A stretch of DNA of 64,000 nucleotides from Thermoplasmata archaeon (GCA_021806235.1 JAJZXU010000010.1:1-64000); one strand, 5' to 3'; shown: positions 47,061-57,012, counted from the stretch's first letter. The notes: generated by a model not told the origin, from the sequence alone. Program-made: numbers and translations.

Positions 47061-48155
47061 TGCATTGTTTAAATCATTTATTATGTCATCATAATCCTCT
47101 ATACCAATTGATAATCTCATGAATTTATCATTTACCTTTAATGTATCCAATTCATCCTTATTTAATGACCTGTGTGACATTGTATATGGATGTGCAATTA
47201 TTGTATTCACACCGCCCAGTGTGTTTGCAGGAACTATTAATTTCAGTTTCTTAAAGAATGTATTCATATCTCCAGTTATCTCGAAACCAATTATTCCAGA
47301 GAAACCTTTCATATACTCTCTGGCTACATCATAATCAGGATGATTTTCCAGTCCAGGATATATTACATTATTTACCCTTTTATTACTGTATAAAAATTCA
47401 GCTACCTTCATTGTATTATCATTTATTTTGTCCATCCTTAACTTCAATGTTTTAATACCATTATCCGTTAAAAATGCAGAGTTAGGATCAAGAGAAGTAC
47501 CTAAGGTCCTTCTCATTGCATCAATTTTTTCCATTAAATCTGATCTGCCTGCAGCAAGTCCTGAAATAACATTATTATGCCCGGAAATAAATTTTGATGC
47601 GCTATGTATTACTATATCTGCACCCAGTTTAATGGGGTTTATATTAACGGGTGTTGAAAATGTTGAATCGACAATTAAAACCGCATTAGTTTTTCTACAT
47701 TTTTCAGATATTTCTCTAATATCATTTACCCTTAAAATTGGATTTGTTAAGCTTTCTATAAATACAAGCTTTGTATCGTCCTTTATATTTTTTATTATAT
47801 TATCAGTTCCCGGATTAGATATATCTGTTTTTATACCCCATGTTCTTAAAAAATCCTTAAAGAAATGATAGGATCTTGCAAACGTATCAAGATGGGTCAA
47901 TGCCCTGTCTCCGGGTTTTAATAGAGATAGCAGTGTCGTTGTAATAGCTCCCATTCCAGAAGAAAACACGTTATAATCTTCCGCATATTCTAATTCCTTT
48001 ATCTTTAATCCAAGATTCTCAACAGTAGGGTTATATTCCCTCGTATATCTATACTTCTGCCCCTCTGGAACAATATATGAGCTTGTCTGATATATTGGAA
48101 ACGTTAAAGGCCTTGCATACACATTATCTACATTATCACTAATACCACTAATCAT
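47055..48155 (-). CDS. Cys/Met-metabolism PLP enzyme (cystathionine gamma-synthase/lyase type)
   Basis: The fold-type I PLP enzyme shows SSGMGAITTTLLSLLKPGD (about 66-84), LTNPILRVNDI (about 132-142) and the PLP lysine in IHSASKFISGHNNVISGLA (about 182-200). Relatives are cystathionine gamma-synthase, gamma-lyase and methionine gamma-lyase. The gene overlaps thrB, whose product O-phosphohomoserine could be its substrate, favouring a synthase in methionine formation (inference). ATG 48155 after GGAGGG is preferred to the track's 48182. 366 aa. Confidence 0.85.
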   Translation of the reverse strand: MISGISDNVDNVYARPLTFPIYQTSSYIVPEGQKYRYTREYNPTVENLGLKIKELEYAEDYNVFSSGMGAITTTLLSLLKPGDRALTHLDTFARSYHFFKDFLRTWGIKTDISNPGTDNIIKNIKDDTKLVFIESLTNPILRVNDIREISEKCRKTNAVLIVDSTFSTPVNINPIKLGADIVIHSASKFISGHNNVISGLAAGRSDLMEKIDAMRRTLGTSLDPNSAFLTDNGIKTLKLRMDKINDNTMKVAEFLYSNKRVNNVIYPGLENHPDYDVAREYMKGFSGIIGFEITGDMNTFFKKLKLIVPANTLGGVNTIIAHPYTMSHRSLNKDELDTLKVNDKFMRLSIGIEDYDDIINDLNNAL

Positions 48156-49059
48156 AATATCCCTCCATAATATCTGTTTCAATAATTTTATAACCGGTTT
48201 TAAATGAATACATAATATTTTTTATATCATTCAATATATTATTTTTATTTGAATACTCGTCAATAAATATTAAAATTGTAGGTCCTGCACCACTTACACA
48301 TACAGAAATTGCATTATTTTTTATTGCCTTTTCCTTTATGTCATAATAATACGAAAACATGGCACTTCTTGCCTTTTCAACAATACCATCATTCATGCCA
48401 TACCTTATGGAATCCCTATCACCACTGGTAAAGCCATAAATTAGCGTTGCTAGATATCCAGAATTTTTTACATGGTCTCTTATATCTATCTGTTTTGGAA
48501 CCAGCGACCTTGCATACCTTGTTTTATTATACATGCTTACATCAGGTATGATTAATAGCAATTTTAAATCATAATTTATATCTATCTTTTTTACTCTTAA
48601 CGGGTCACTGGATGTGATTAATGTCAATCCGCCATAAATTCCTGATGAAACGTTGTCAGGATGGGCAGAACCGGCTGCCGCTATTTCCCCATACATGGAA
48701 TAATAAATCATTTCATCCTTATTTAAATTTAAATCAAATAATTCATTAAAAGCCTTAACCGCGGCAGAAGAGGATGCACCACTGCTACCTAAACCCAGAC
48801 CTATAGGTACTCCCTTTTCTATATATATATTGATTTTTTCATTTATATTTTTATCATCCATAATCTTCATGATGCTCAGGCCAGCGGTATTTTTTTCAGG
48901 GTTTAAGGGGGTTTTCTCGGAAATTATCCTTATTCTTTCATTGCCATTTGAAGTTTCTATTTTTACCCTATCAAAAAATGCCCTGTGGCTCAATGATAAT
49001 ATATCATATCCAGGGCCAAGGTTTGCCGATGAAGAGTAGCTTATTTTTTCTGATTCCAT
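48148..49059 (-). CDS. thrB: Homoserine kinase
   Basis: This GHMP kinase phosphorylates homoserine. The signature loop reads GLGLGSSGASSSAAVKAFNEL (about 87-107), preceded by SSSANLGPGYDILSLS (about 8-23), and the third motif is CVSGAGPTILIF (about 256-267). 303 residues. It is upstream of and overlaps the Cys/Met PLP gene by 8 bp, so phosphohomoserine production and use are linked. Confidence 0.92.
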   Translation of the reverse strand: MESEKISYSSSANLGPGYDILSLSHRAFFDRVKIETSNGNERIRIISEKTPLNPEKNTAGLSIMKIMDDKNINEKINIYIEKGVPIGLGLGSSGASSSAAVKAFNELFDLNLNKDEMIYYSMYGEIAAAGSAHPDNVSSGIYGGLTLITSSDPLRVKKIDINYDLKLLLIIPDVSMYNKTRYARSLVPKQIDIRDHVKNSGYLATLIYGFTSGDRDSIRYGMNDGIVEKARSAMFSYYYDIKEKAIKNNAISVCVSGAGPTILIFIDEYSNKNNILNDIKNIMYSFKTGYKIIETDIMEGYYD

Positions 49060-49303
49060 ACCTTATAATATATTCATAAGATAAATTTATTATTTCATTA
49101 TATATGATTCTAGGTAATATTGTTATAACAATTGTCAGTATTTTTTATATAAAATTTCTCTGGCAAATTGTAAAATAAATTTATGGAAATGCTAATTTAA
49201 AATTATACCTTAAAAGCGTAAATTATGGGCTATGTGCTGCATAAAGATACTGATTCTCCAACACCAGTTACCAGATATATGATTACCTTTAAGAGTTAGG
49301 ATA

Positions 49304-49314
49304 AATTTTTATAG
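49304..49314 (+). promoter_or_regulatory. TATA box of the MNT-HEPN operon
   Basis: 'atttttatagc' lies about 26 nt before the ATG of the nucleotidyltransferase gene, consistent with a leaderless start at 49335. Confidence 0.4.
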
Positions 49315-49334
49315 CATGATAGTTATTTCTATGT

Positions 49335-49721
49335 ATGGATATAACAAAATCAATTAAGGATGCTGTAAATTTAATATTAACCACCGGTGGAAACAATGTA
49401 ATATTCATTATTAATTATGGTTCATACATCAATGGCAATTTTCATGAAGGCTCAGACATAGATCTGTGTATTTATTATTCCGGCGGTAAAAAGGAGAGAT
49501 TTAACTTTAGATTAAGTGTTTTATCCAGCATAAATGATATTTTTGATGTGCAGATTTTCCAGGATCTGCCACTATACATCCGGAAAGATGTTTTAAAAGG
49601 CAGGTTATTATATTCAAAAAATAATGAATTATTATATGATATAGCAAGGGATACAATATATGAATTTGATGATTTCAAAAGAGGATATTATGATATTATT
49701 GGCCTGGAGAAGATACAATGA
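49335..49721 (+). CDS. MNT-type nucleotidyltransferase (antitoxin, MntA-like)
   Basis: The minimal nucleotidyltransferase fold shows INYGSYINGNFHEGSDIDLC (about 35-54), i.e. the GSxxxGxxxxxSDxD active site, intact. In type VII toxin-antitoxin systems, MntA adenylylates and silences the HEPN ribonuclease. 128 residues. It overlaps the HEPN gene by 4 bp, as in classical pairs. Confidence 0.88.
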   Translation: MDITKSIKDAVNLILTTGGNNVIFIINYGSYINGNFHEGSDIDLCIYYSGGKKERFNFRLSVLSSINDIFDVQIFQDLPLYIRKDVLKGRLLYSKNNELLYDIARDTIYEFDDFKRGYYDIIGLEKIQ

Positions 49722-50137
49722 GAAAAGATATTATAAAAAATAAGATAAAAGAGGTATATGACAGTTTAGAACTTATTGAAGTAAATATGCCTGCTGATTT
49801 TGAAAAATTCCAGGATCTCGGAATAATTAAAGATGGAATGTATAAAAGGCTTGAATATGCCATTGAAAATTTAATAGATGTGTTTTATATAATAGGTTCT
49901 GACATTAATATCGGGACACCATATGACGATTCCGACATGCTGGAAAAATTAGACAGTGCAGGAATTATAACTGAGGAATGCTGTAAAATAATGAAGAATC
50001 TAAAAGGGTTCAGAAATATCTTGGTTCACAGGTATTCCAGAATAGATGATTTTATGTCATTTACATTTATTAAAGAGAACATTAAGGATTTTAATTATGT
50101 TATAGAATGCATTGATAATATCATGGGAAAGCATTAA
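49718..50137 (+). CDS. HEPN-domain ribonuclease toxin (HepT-like, DUF86)
   Basis: A four-helix HEPN protein of 139 residues with the conserved motif GFRNILVHRY (about 105-114), i.e. R-x4-H-x-Y, the RNase active site and the Tyr target of MntA adenylylation. LEYAIENLIDVFYIIGSDIN (about 46-65) is the typical first half. Both key residues are present, so an active toxin is expected. Confidence 0.88.
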   Translation: MRKDIIKNKIKEVYDSLELIEVNMPADFEKFQDLGIIKDGMYKRLEYAIENLIDVFYIIGSDINIGTPYDDSDMLEKLDSAGIITEECCKIMKNLKGFRNILVHRYSRIDDFMSFTFIKENIKDFNYVIECIDNIMGKH

Positions 50138-50205
50138 TTACAGCTACAGTATTATAATTCCAGACTATATTGTTATAAACCCCACTATATAGCTAAGGAT
50201 TAATG

Positions 50206-50727
50206 TTATTCCTTTAATATTAATTCCATCATTATTTCATTTATATAATTATTATTGCGCTTAATTGCATTTTCTCTTATTCCGATTTCACGGAATCCCA
50301 TAGAGGTATACAGGTGCCTTGCAGCATAATTTGTTTCAAAAACCGATAGATAGATAACCTCAAAAATATTTTTTGCTTTTTCTATGGATTCCTTTAAAAG
50401 GGCCTTTCCGATACCTATTGCTCTGAACTCCTTTTTTATGGCTATCCCAAGACCTGCACTGTGGTTTAATTCTGAATTAGGTCTTATACCAATAATGTCA
50501 CATAATCCCACTACATGGTCATTTTCCTCGGCAACCATCACAATGGCATTGTGCCCCAACATTAATTTATATTCACCGGCAAACCAGTCCACTTCTGATA
50601 TTAAATCAGGTTTATTATTATACAGTATAAGTCCAAAATTCTGATCATGTTTTACCTCATCATAATAGGAATAATAATTACTTACAACATCATTGAAGTC
50701 ATTAAATCTTAACTCCCTTATAATCAT
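50206..50727 (-). CDS. GNAT-family N-acetyltransferase
   Basis: The GNAT core is visible: VVGLCDIIGIRPNSELNHSA (about 72-91), then the acetyl-CoA pyrophosphate loop IKKEFRAIGIGKALLKESIE (about 96-115), and ETNYAARHLYTSMGFREIGI (about 126-145). The substrate (protein N-terminus, Lys or small amine) cannot be told. 173 residues. Confidence 0.85.
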   Translation of the reverse strand: MIIRELRFNDFNDVVSNYYSYYDEVKHDQNFGLILYNNKPDLISEVDWFAGEYKLMLGHNAIVMVAEENDHVVGLCDIIGIRPNSELNHSAGLGIAIKKEFRAIGIGKALLKESIEKAKNIFEVIYLSVFETNYAARHLYTSMGFREIGIRENAIKRNNNYINEIMMELILKE

Positions 50728-50960
50728 ATAAATATATTCGTAATGTATTATTAAATTTTATTATTGGCTATCAGCTCTTTGAGTTTTTATTACCTGTTTA
50801 CTGTATACCTTTAACCCAGATAGGTTAACATTAATCCCATTTCCACTCAAATGCAGGCATCATGTTCCAAAATATCCTGAAATCCTGATGTAAATAGTGA
50901 TTGGAATATGATTATGATATATAATTTAATTTTTTTATCATGTATCGCTTATTATTAAAA

Positions 50961-50970
50961 GTATAAATAT
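50961..50970 (+). promoter_or_regulatory. TATA box of the geranylgeranyl reductase gene
   Basis: 'gtataaatat' lies about 25 nt before GTG 50990 and supports GTG as a leaderless start. Confidence 0.4.
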
Positions 50971-50989
50971 TAAAATTATATATTTAAGG

Positions 50990-52132
50990 GTGTATGATGT
51001 CATAGTTTCAGGTGCCGGTCCTTCCGGTTCATATTTATCCTATTTATTATCGAAAAACGGTTACAGGGTACTGCAACTGGAAGAGCATAAGGAAGTAGGA
51101 AAACCTGTGGAATGTACGGGACTGGTTTCAGAGAGGGTTTTTAAATACATAGATTCAAAAGCAAAGATAAATGAGGTTCATGGTGCAAATGTTTATTTCC
51201 CAAATAATAAATCAATACATATATCAAAGGGGGAAAAAACAATAGTAATGTACAGGGATGAATTTGATAAGGATGCATCGGCCATGGCAATATCTGCAGG
51301 AACAGATTTACACATCCGTTCAAGGGTAATTAGTGCCACAGTAAATGACGAATATGCTGAGGTAAAGTATAAGCAACGCGGAGAAATAAAATATGCCAAA
51401 TCAAAGGTAATAGTTGGTGCGGATGGTGCAAACAGCACAATTAGAAGGGTTCTAAATTACGAAAGGCCAAAAAAGATAATATCAACATATCAGGTTGATT
51501 CATCTGTTTATCTCGAGGATCAGGACGATGTTAACGTTTTTATTGGTTCAGAAAATAGCAGGGGATTTTTTGGATGGGCCGTGCCCTCTGGAGAAATCAC
51601 AAGGATAGGCGTTGGTGTTGACCACGTTACAGCAATAAGATATTTTAAAAATATTAATAATAAATTTGATAAATCAAAAATATTAGGCATAAATGCCGGG
51701 CCTATACCCATAAATTATATAAAAAAAACTTATGGTTACAGATCACTATTACTCGGTGATGCTGCGGGAATAGTAAAGCCATTATCAGGTGGAGGAATAT
51801 ACACAGGAATCATATCTGCAAAGAATGCATATATTGCCCTAAATAAATGTTTTAACAACAATGATTTTTCTGAAGATTCAATGAAATATTATCAGAAATT
51901 GTGGAAAAGGGAAATAGGCAGGGAATTATTTATCGATTCCTTAATTCAAAATTATTTTTCAAAAATAAGTACAAATGACAAACTGTTGAATAAGATCTAT
52001 GACAGAATAAATAATGATGAGATAATAAAAATGATAAATTCTTTAGGTGATATAGATTACCCCGCGAGGATAGTTTTATCCATATTAATTAAAAAGCCAC
52101 AGCTATTAAAATATTTTTTATTCCGGTCGTAA
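50990..52132 (+). CDS. Digeranylgeranylglycerophospholipid reductase family flavoprotein
   Basis: This FAD enzyme saturates the isoprenoid chains of archaeal membrane lipids. The N-terminal GAGPSGSYLSYLLSKNGY (about 8-25) binds FAD, PVECTGLVSERVF (about 38-50) holds the conserved CxGxxS-like segment, and LLGDAAGIVKPLSGGGIYTG (about 251-270) completes the site. 380 residues from a GTG start. Family members can also reduce menaquinone side chains or geranylgeranyl groups of other substrates. Confidence 0.88.
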   Translation: MYDVIVSGAGPSGSYLSYLLSKNGYRVLQLEEHKEVGKPVECTGLVSERVFKYIDSKAKINEVHGANVYFPNNKSIHISKGEKTIVMYRDEFDKDASAMAISAGTDLHIRSRVISATVNDEYAEVKYKQRGEIKYAKSKVIVGADGANSTIRRVLNYERPKKIISTYQVDSSVYLEDQDDVNVFIGSENSRGFFGWAVPSGEITRIGVGVDHVTAIRYFKNINNKFDKSKILGINAGPIPINYIKKTYGYRSLLLGDAAGIVKPLSGGGIYTGIISAKNAYIALNKCFNNNDFSEDSMKYYQKLWKREIGRELFIDSLIQNYFSKISTNDKLLNKIYDRINNDEIIKMINSLGDIDYPARIVLSILIKKPQLLKYFLFRS

Positions 52133-52238
52133 AACACCCGAATTCTGAAGTTTAATAGCAATAATAATGGGCAATTGCTTACCAATATTTTCACATTACA
52201 ATTTTCCTGTTTTACGTTAAATTCATTCCACAGTTTAA

Positions 52239-52248
52239 TTTATAAAGC
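52239..52248 (+). promoter_or_regulatory. TATA box of the EamA-type transporter gene
   Basis: 'tttataaagc' about 25 nt before GTG 52268 selects that codon as start and makes the 31 upstream codons of the track ORF untranslated. Confidence 0.4.
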
Positions 52249-52267
52249 ATTAATAAATTATCATAAA

Positions 52268-53152
52268 GTGAGTAAAAAATTAGTATATTTTATGCTGTTA
52301 ATTTCAGTTGTATTTTTATGGGGCCTATCCTTTCCACTGATGAAGCTGACATTATATTATATAAGCCCGGTATTATTATTATCAACCAGGTTTTTATTAT
52401 CTGCAGCTTTAATGGTACCATTAGTATTTAAAAATAAAAAATTATTCGAGAAAAATAATATCGTTATAGGCATTATCGGTGGAATTTTATTATTTCTTGC
52501 ATATTATTTTCAGACCGTGGGGTTAAAATACACAACACCATCACAGTCCGGTTTAATCACGGGCACATATATAATTTTACTGCCATTGATTTCATTACTG
52601 TATGTAAAACTTAAAATAAACAAAATAGATGTATTTGCAGTTTTACTGGGATTTGCCGGGTTATTCCTCATGTCATCATTTAGGATCTCCACGCACTATG
52701 CTTTCGGTGATATATTAACATTCATATGTGCTATATTTTATGCATTTCAAACAGTATATGTGTATAAGTATACAAAATTCCTGGATAGTCTGGTATTTAC
52801 ATTTTACCAGTTACTTATCGTGGGTGTTTTATCCTCACTATTTTTACCATTTCATGTTAGTTTTTCTGGATTACACGTACCTATTGTGATTTTTACAGTA
52901 ATATTTACCGCTGTGTTTGCAGGTTTATATTCATATCTAATAAATACAAGGGCACTGCTGTATATAGAGCCCACAGCGGCGGGGGTTGTATATGTGGGCG
53001 AACCTGTATTTGCTGTTATAACGTCCATATTTATAATTAATGAGATACCTACAATTTATACGGTAATTGGTGGAATAATAATAGTAATAGCAATGTTCAT
53101 CGAAACCTTCCATAAATATGTTGAAAGCAAGGGGTCATTTAAAGCAGATTAA
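52268..53152 (+). CDS. EamA/DMT-superfamily permease
   Basis: Ten hydrophobic helices in two five-helix EamA repeats are visible. Repeat one starts MLLISVVFLWGLSFPLMKLT and repeat two starts FGDILTFICAIFYAFQTVYV, with the repeat-end motif YIEPTAAGVVYVGEPVFAVI (about 237-256). These proteins export metabolites or amino acids; the substrate is unknown. Promoter spacing favours GTG 52268 (294 residues) over the track start. Confidence 0.85.
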   Translation: MSKKLVYFMLLISVVFLWGLSFPLMKLTLYYISPVLLLSTRFLLSAALMVPLVFKNKKLFEKNNIVIGIIGGILLFLAYYFQTVGLKYTTPSQSGLITGTYIILLPLISLLYVKLKINKIDVFAVLLGFAGLFLMSSFRISTHYAFGDILTFICAIFYAFQTVYVYKYTKFLDSLVFTFYQLLIVGVLSSLFLPFHVSFSGLHVPIVIFTVIFTAVFAGLYSYLINTRALLYIEPTAAGVVYVGEPVFAVITSIFIINEIPTIYTVIGGIIIVIAMFIETFHKYVESKGSFKAD

Positions 53153-53198
53153 ATCTATATATAACTATATATTATAAATAGATAATATTTATATAAAC

Positions 53199-54638
53199 AT
53201 GGAATATAGACAGCCGATGAGTATAGATAATAGTGAAAATGGAAATATTAATGCTATAAATTCGGCACTGGATAATGCAACTGGTTCTTTTCACCTTAAA
53301 ACATTATTAACAGCCGGCATGGGATTTTTTACCGATGCCTATGATCTGTTTATAATAGGCACAGTAATAGGAATCTTACCGTTAATAGGATGGACAAACA
53401 TGACAACATCGTCAAGTGCACTGGTTGGATCAATTTCCTTAATTGCAGCCGTTGTTGGTGCTTTGTTATTTGGTAGATTGTTGGACTATCTGGGGAGGAA
53501 AGCCGTATATGGCACAGAATTAATTCTACTGATTATAGGTGCCTTAGGAAGTGCATTCCTGACACCCTTTAATAACGTCACAGCTCTTGTTATGTGGAGA
53601 TTTATTTTAGGTATAGGTATAGGTGGAGATTATGCAACTTCATCAGTTATAATGGCGGAATATTCAAACATAAAGAGCAGGGGAAAATATGTAGGAAGCA
53701 TATTATCCATGCAGAGTATTGGCCTGGTAGTTTCATCATTACTGGCACTGGCATTTCTTAAGGGTGGTGTACCATTGGGCATAACATGGAAAGCATTGCT
53801 GGCTGTTGGGGCAATACCTGCAGTTATAGTAATATACTACAGGAGGAAAATGCCAGAACCACCAAGATATACAGTTTCCATGGGTAGATCCACGGAAGCA
53901 GCAAAGAACCTAAAATCTTACACAGGCATAGATGTTAATGTTTCAACAAATAACCAGAAAGTGGAAGCTCCGTGGTATGTATTATTTAAGGACAGAACAT
54001 TTTTGATAACATTAATAGGAACCGCTGGTTCATGGTTTTTAATGGACTGGGCATTTTATGGTAATTCCATAATGTCCGGCAGAATATTCTCTACAATAAT
54101 AACAGTTAAGGGTTTAGCAGGCTTAACACTATCAACAGAATATTCGACATTGATCTTTATTGTAGCGGCTTTACCGGGATACTGGCTTGCAACATTTACG
54201 CTGGACAAACTGGGGAGAAAACCAATACAGTTAGTAGGTTTTGCAATGCTTGCATTATCATATGGAATACTTGCATTATTTCCGTCTATTAATTCGGCGG
54301 CATATATAATGGAATTCCTCTTTTTATATGGTTTCAGCTACTTTTTTATGATGTTTGGGCCAAATGTAACAACATTTGTCTATCCACCAGAAGTATTCCC
54401 TGTTACCGCAAGAGGCCTGGGAACCGGTATATCTGCAGCTGGAGGTAAAACGGGAGCGTTTATAGGTACATTTATTGATGCGTTTATAATCGTAAGTGGT
54501 TTATCCGTACTTATGACTGTACTGGCCATACTCTCAACAATGGGATTTATAATCACACTGTTCTTTTTACCCGAGCCAAAGAGGAAATCTATGGAAGAAC
54601 TATCCAGAGAAAGCAGCTATACAAAAAATAGCCAGTAA
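53199..54638 (+). CDS. MFS permease, phosphate:H+ symporter (PHS)-like
   Basis: A 479-residue twelve-helix major facilitator. The first helix reads AGMGFFTDAYDLFIIGTVIG (about 39-58), a hallmark of the PHS/metabolite:H+ symporter branch. The A-motif is GRLLDYLGRKAVYG (about 91-104), repeated in the second half as TLDKLGRKPIQLVGF. PPEVFPVTARGLGTGISAAG (about 399-418) precedes the last helices. Import of phosphate or an organic acid with protons suits an acidophile, but the substrate is inferred. Confidence 0.87.
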   Translation: MEYRQPMSIDNSENGNINAINSALDNATGSFHLKTLLTAGMGFFTDAYDLFIIGTVIGILPLIGWTNMTTSSSALVGSISLIAAVVGALLFGRLLDYLGRKAVYGTELILLIIGALGSAFLTPFNNVTALVMWRFILGIGIGGDYATSSVIMAEYSNIKSRGKYVGSILSMQSIGLVVSSLLALAFLKGGVPLGITWKALLAVGAIPAVIVIYYRRKMPEPPRYTVSMGRSTEAAKNLKSYTGIDVNVSTNNQKVEAPWYVLFKDRTFLITLIGTAGSWFLMDWAFYGNSIMSGRIFSTIITVKGLAGLTLSTEYSTLIFIVAALPGYWLATFTLDKLGRKPIQLVGFAMLALSYGILALFPSINSAAYIMEFLFLYGFSYFFMMFGPNVTTFVYPPEVFPVTARGLGTGISAAGGKTGAFIGTFIDAFIIVSGLSVLMTVLAILSTMGFIITLFFLPEPKRKSMEELSRESSYTKNSQ

Positions 54639-54640
54639 TT

Positions 54641-55531
54641 TTATTTTTTTATTAAAATTTTTAATATATTTTCATTGCTCCTTATCATATCGTTTTCCCT
54701 TATAAATATCTCAGATTCTACCAGGGCATCTATATAATTTTTAAATTTAATCATATCAGCTTTTTTACTGTACAGATTATTGTACTCTTTCAGTAAATAA
54801 TTTATATCAACCTCCATATTACTGCCTGTAAGCGTGGCAATATAATAATATGCATAGGCGGTTCTTATGTATGGTTTAATTGATGTGAAGTTTATAAAAT
54901 AATCCCTTTTGTTTTTAAATATATATAATAATATGTTATCATAATCATCATGAATTATGGATAGGAATTTATCACCCGGCTTTACTATATAAACATTGTA
55001 TTTTATTTCATACCGGAAAATATCCATATCCTCAACAATTCTAAAATAGTTCAACCTTTTTATATCGGAGGTTTTTGTCATATCCAGGTATAATACTCCC
55101 CTGTCACCAAGTTCCCTGATAATTTCCATCAATGGTGTCAATGATATTTTTATTCCGGATATTTTTAACAGATCCTTATATATTATATCAATCAGGATAT
55201 TTTCATTATTTTTTATCTCATCATGTTTTCTATCATTGAATAGTTTTATTGCTGTATTACGATCAGGTCCTGTTACCGTTGCCCTGCCGTCGTTTATATC
55301 CATAGTTATAAAGAATATATTTTTATACTGTTTAACAAAATAATAATTATTAATAATTTCCGGGCAGTATATATTGACATATGCATTGATTTTATCAAGT
55401 TTCTCAACATTATCAACAGATAAAAAATTGCCATAATTTTCAGAAACAAATTCATTCATAATATACTTTATATCATCATTATCATTTTTTAATCCGTATT
55501 TTTCACTGATGTAATTTTTTATATCAAGCAT
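54641..55531 (-). CDS. Uncharacterised 296-aa protein, second gene of an unknown operon
   Basis: I recognise no family. The protein is soluble, rich in Ile/Asn/Asp/Tyr, alternating beta (NIFFITMDINDGRATVTG, YEIKYNVYIVKPGDKFLSII) and helical regions. The C-terminal ~70 residues (DINYLLKEYNNLYSKKADMI...) are helical and could be a winged-helix-like domain. No signal peptide or membrane helix. It starts 9 bp after the stop of the upstream gene with GGTG before ATG, so the two are one operon. It is convergent with the MFS gene (2 bp between stops). Confidence 0.65.
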   Translation of the reverse strand: MLDIKNYISEKYGLKNDNDDIKYIMNEFVSENYGNFLSVDNVEKLDKINAYVNIYCPEIINNYYFVKQYKNIFFITMDINDGRATVTGPDRNTAIKLFNDRKHDEIKNNENILIDIIYKDLLKISGIKISLTPLMEIIRELGDRGVLYLDMTKTSDIKRLNYFRIVEDMDIFRYEIKYNVYIVKPGDKFLSIIHDDYDNILLYIFKNKRDYFINFTSIKPYIRTAYAYYYIATLTGSNMEVDINYLLKEYNNLYSKKADMIKFKNYIDALVESEIFIRENDMIRSNENILKILIKK

Positions 55532-55539
55532 TTTAACAC

Positions 55540-56178
55540 CTAAAATTCCCTTAAAGATTTGATTTCCATGCCGTTTTTGTTTAAAACATTTATATAAATT
55601 ATTTTTTTATATTTATCATCTATGTTCTTATACAGTTCCATAAAATCTTCATAATTAATTTTTATAAGCCTTTCACTATTTTTATTATAGAATTCTAATA
55701 TGTGCATTTTTACCTCATCAGTATAAATATTGGGCACCAGTATTACATCATCACCTATATTGAATGCAACAAAATACTCGATCAGATCTTCAGGTGGATT
55801 TACTGTATTATACCTGATATATTTCTTAATATAAAAATAGGGTATGCCGATCATTAGAAATCTCCGGTTCCTTATATAATTCATGGCCTTTATTATGTCA
55901 TTGTTTTCGTTTATCTGTATTTTAAAATCTTTTATATTCATTTTTTTTAAGGAATAATTAAGATAATTAGATAGTTTATTTAAATTTGAAGAGGTGTACA
56001 CAAAACCAAAACTGTTCCTGAAATCCATTATTTTATTTATTCTGTTTATCCTTATAATATAATCATTTATATCAGAATAACTTAAAATTTGGCTATGCAA
56101 CGTAACCCACAGGCTACCAGAGAATGATATTTCTGGATCGTATTTGCCCCTGTACCATATTAAATCATTATTTTCCAT
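55540..56178 (-). CDS. Uncharacterised 212-aa protein, first gene of an unknown operon
   Basis: No family is recognised. The track ORF begins at 56322, but a TATA-like 'atttatatatc' near 56200-56210 lies about 27 nt before ATG 56178, so MENNDLIWYRGKYDPEISF is the likely leaderless start. The body is alpha/beta with RNRRFLMIGIPYFYIKKYI (about 106-124) and VAFNIGDDVILVPNIYTDEV (about 140-159), and a C-terminal EIKSLREF. No catalytic motif stands out. Partner of the 296-aa protein. Confidence 0.6.
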   Translation of the reverse strand: MENNDLIWYRGKYDPEISFSGSLWVTLHSQILSYSDINDYIIRINRINKIMDFRNSFGFVYTSSNLNKLSNYLNYSLKKMNIKDFKIQINENNDIIKAMNYIRNRRFLMIGIPYFYIKKYIRYNTVNPPEDLIEYFVAFNIGDDVILVPNIYTDEVKMHILEFYNKNSERLIKINYEDFMELYKNIDDKYKKIIYINVLNKNGMEIKSLREF

Positions 56179-56493
56179 TATATAAATAAATATGCCATTT
56201 TGATATATAAATAATTTCAAATAAATTATATTATGCGATATCCTGAAATTAATTTCCATGTAAACTTTTTGCCATTCATTTATGGATACAACACTCCACA
56301 CAATGCTGTGTATGAAATGCAATAAATTAAATATCTAACTGTATACCAGATATCAATTTCCTGCAACGATAATAAATTTAATTTATCTCCCTTATATGCC
56401 TGAAATACGCCTCTGCCTTTTTCCCAGTCCTTATGTGGAATTCGAAAGGGTCATCGTAATTATTACTTCATAATAATTTAATTACCTGACTTT

Positions 56494-57012
56494 TTAGGTC
56501 TTTTTGATCACTACATCCATTATTTTCTTTTGCATTGCTGATTCAGTAACAAGTTTCTCCCACCTGAAACCACTCTTTCCATCCTCCAGGTATACCCTGT
56601 ATCCTGTCCTGATCATATCAAGTGCATCTGATCCTGAAATATTGTTCTTTTCCATGATATAGCCAAGATAGCTGAGCACTGCATAGGCGAGGTAACACAT
56701 TTTTACATGCCCCTCTATGTGTGACCTTAGCCATACCCTCACAGGTCTGAGGCCAGGTACGCCCTTTACCTGCTTGAATGCCCTTTCCACAGAATCCTTG
56801 TCATAGTATTTCTTTACTACATCTTCCTGTGATAGTGATGTGTTGTGGTATATGAGGGAATACCCAAGATATCTGGCAATATCTTCGTTGGAATAATGCT
56901 CATAATAGTGTGCTTTCTTTAATGCCTCCATTGATGGGTTAAATATTACAAGTAGCTTACCCTGCAGGTAATCAATGCTGCTGCATGAAATGTTTTTCAC
57001 ATCTCTGGGCAA
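56494..57012 (-). pseudogene. IS4/IS1634-type transposase, C-terminal fragment
   Basis: The 172-residue frame keeps the last third of a DDE transposase: YYDKDSVERAFKQVKGVPGL (about 68-87) carries the catalytic Glu, followed by RPVRVWLRSHIEGHVKMCYL (about 88-107), typical of the IS4/IS1634 group. The N-terminal part with the two Asp residues is missing. An upstream stop closes the frame just beyond 57012, and another insertion-sequence fragment begins at 57058. Composition is less AT-rich than the neighbours. Not functional. Confidence 0.8.

Noticed and set aside
56179-56322. N-terminal extension of the 260-aa track ORF
   Set aside because: A promoter with leaderless spacing sits inside it, before Met49, so the extension is probably not translated.
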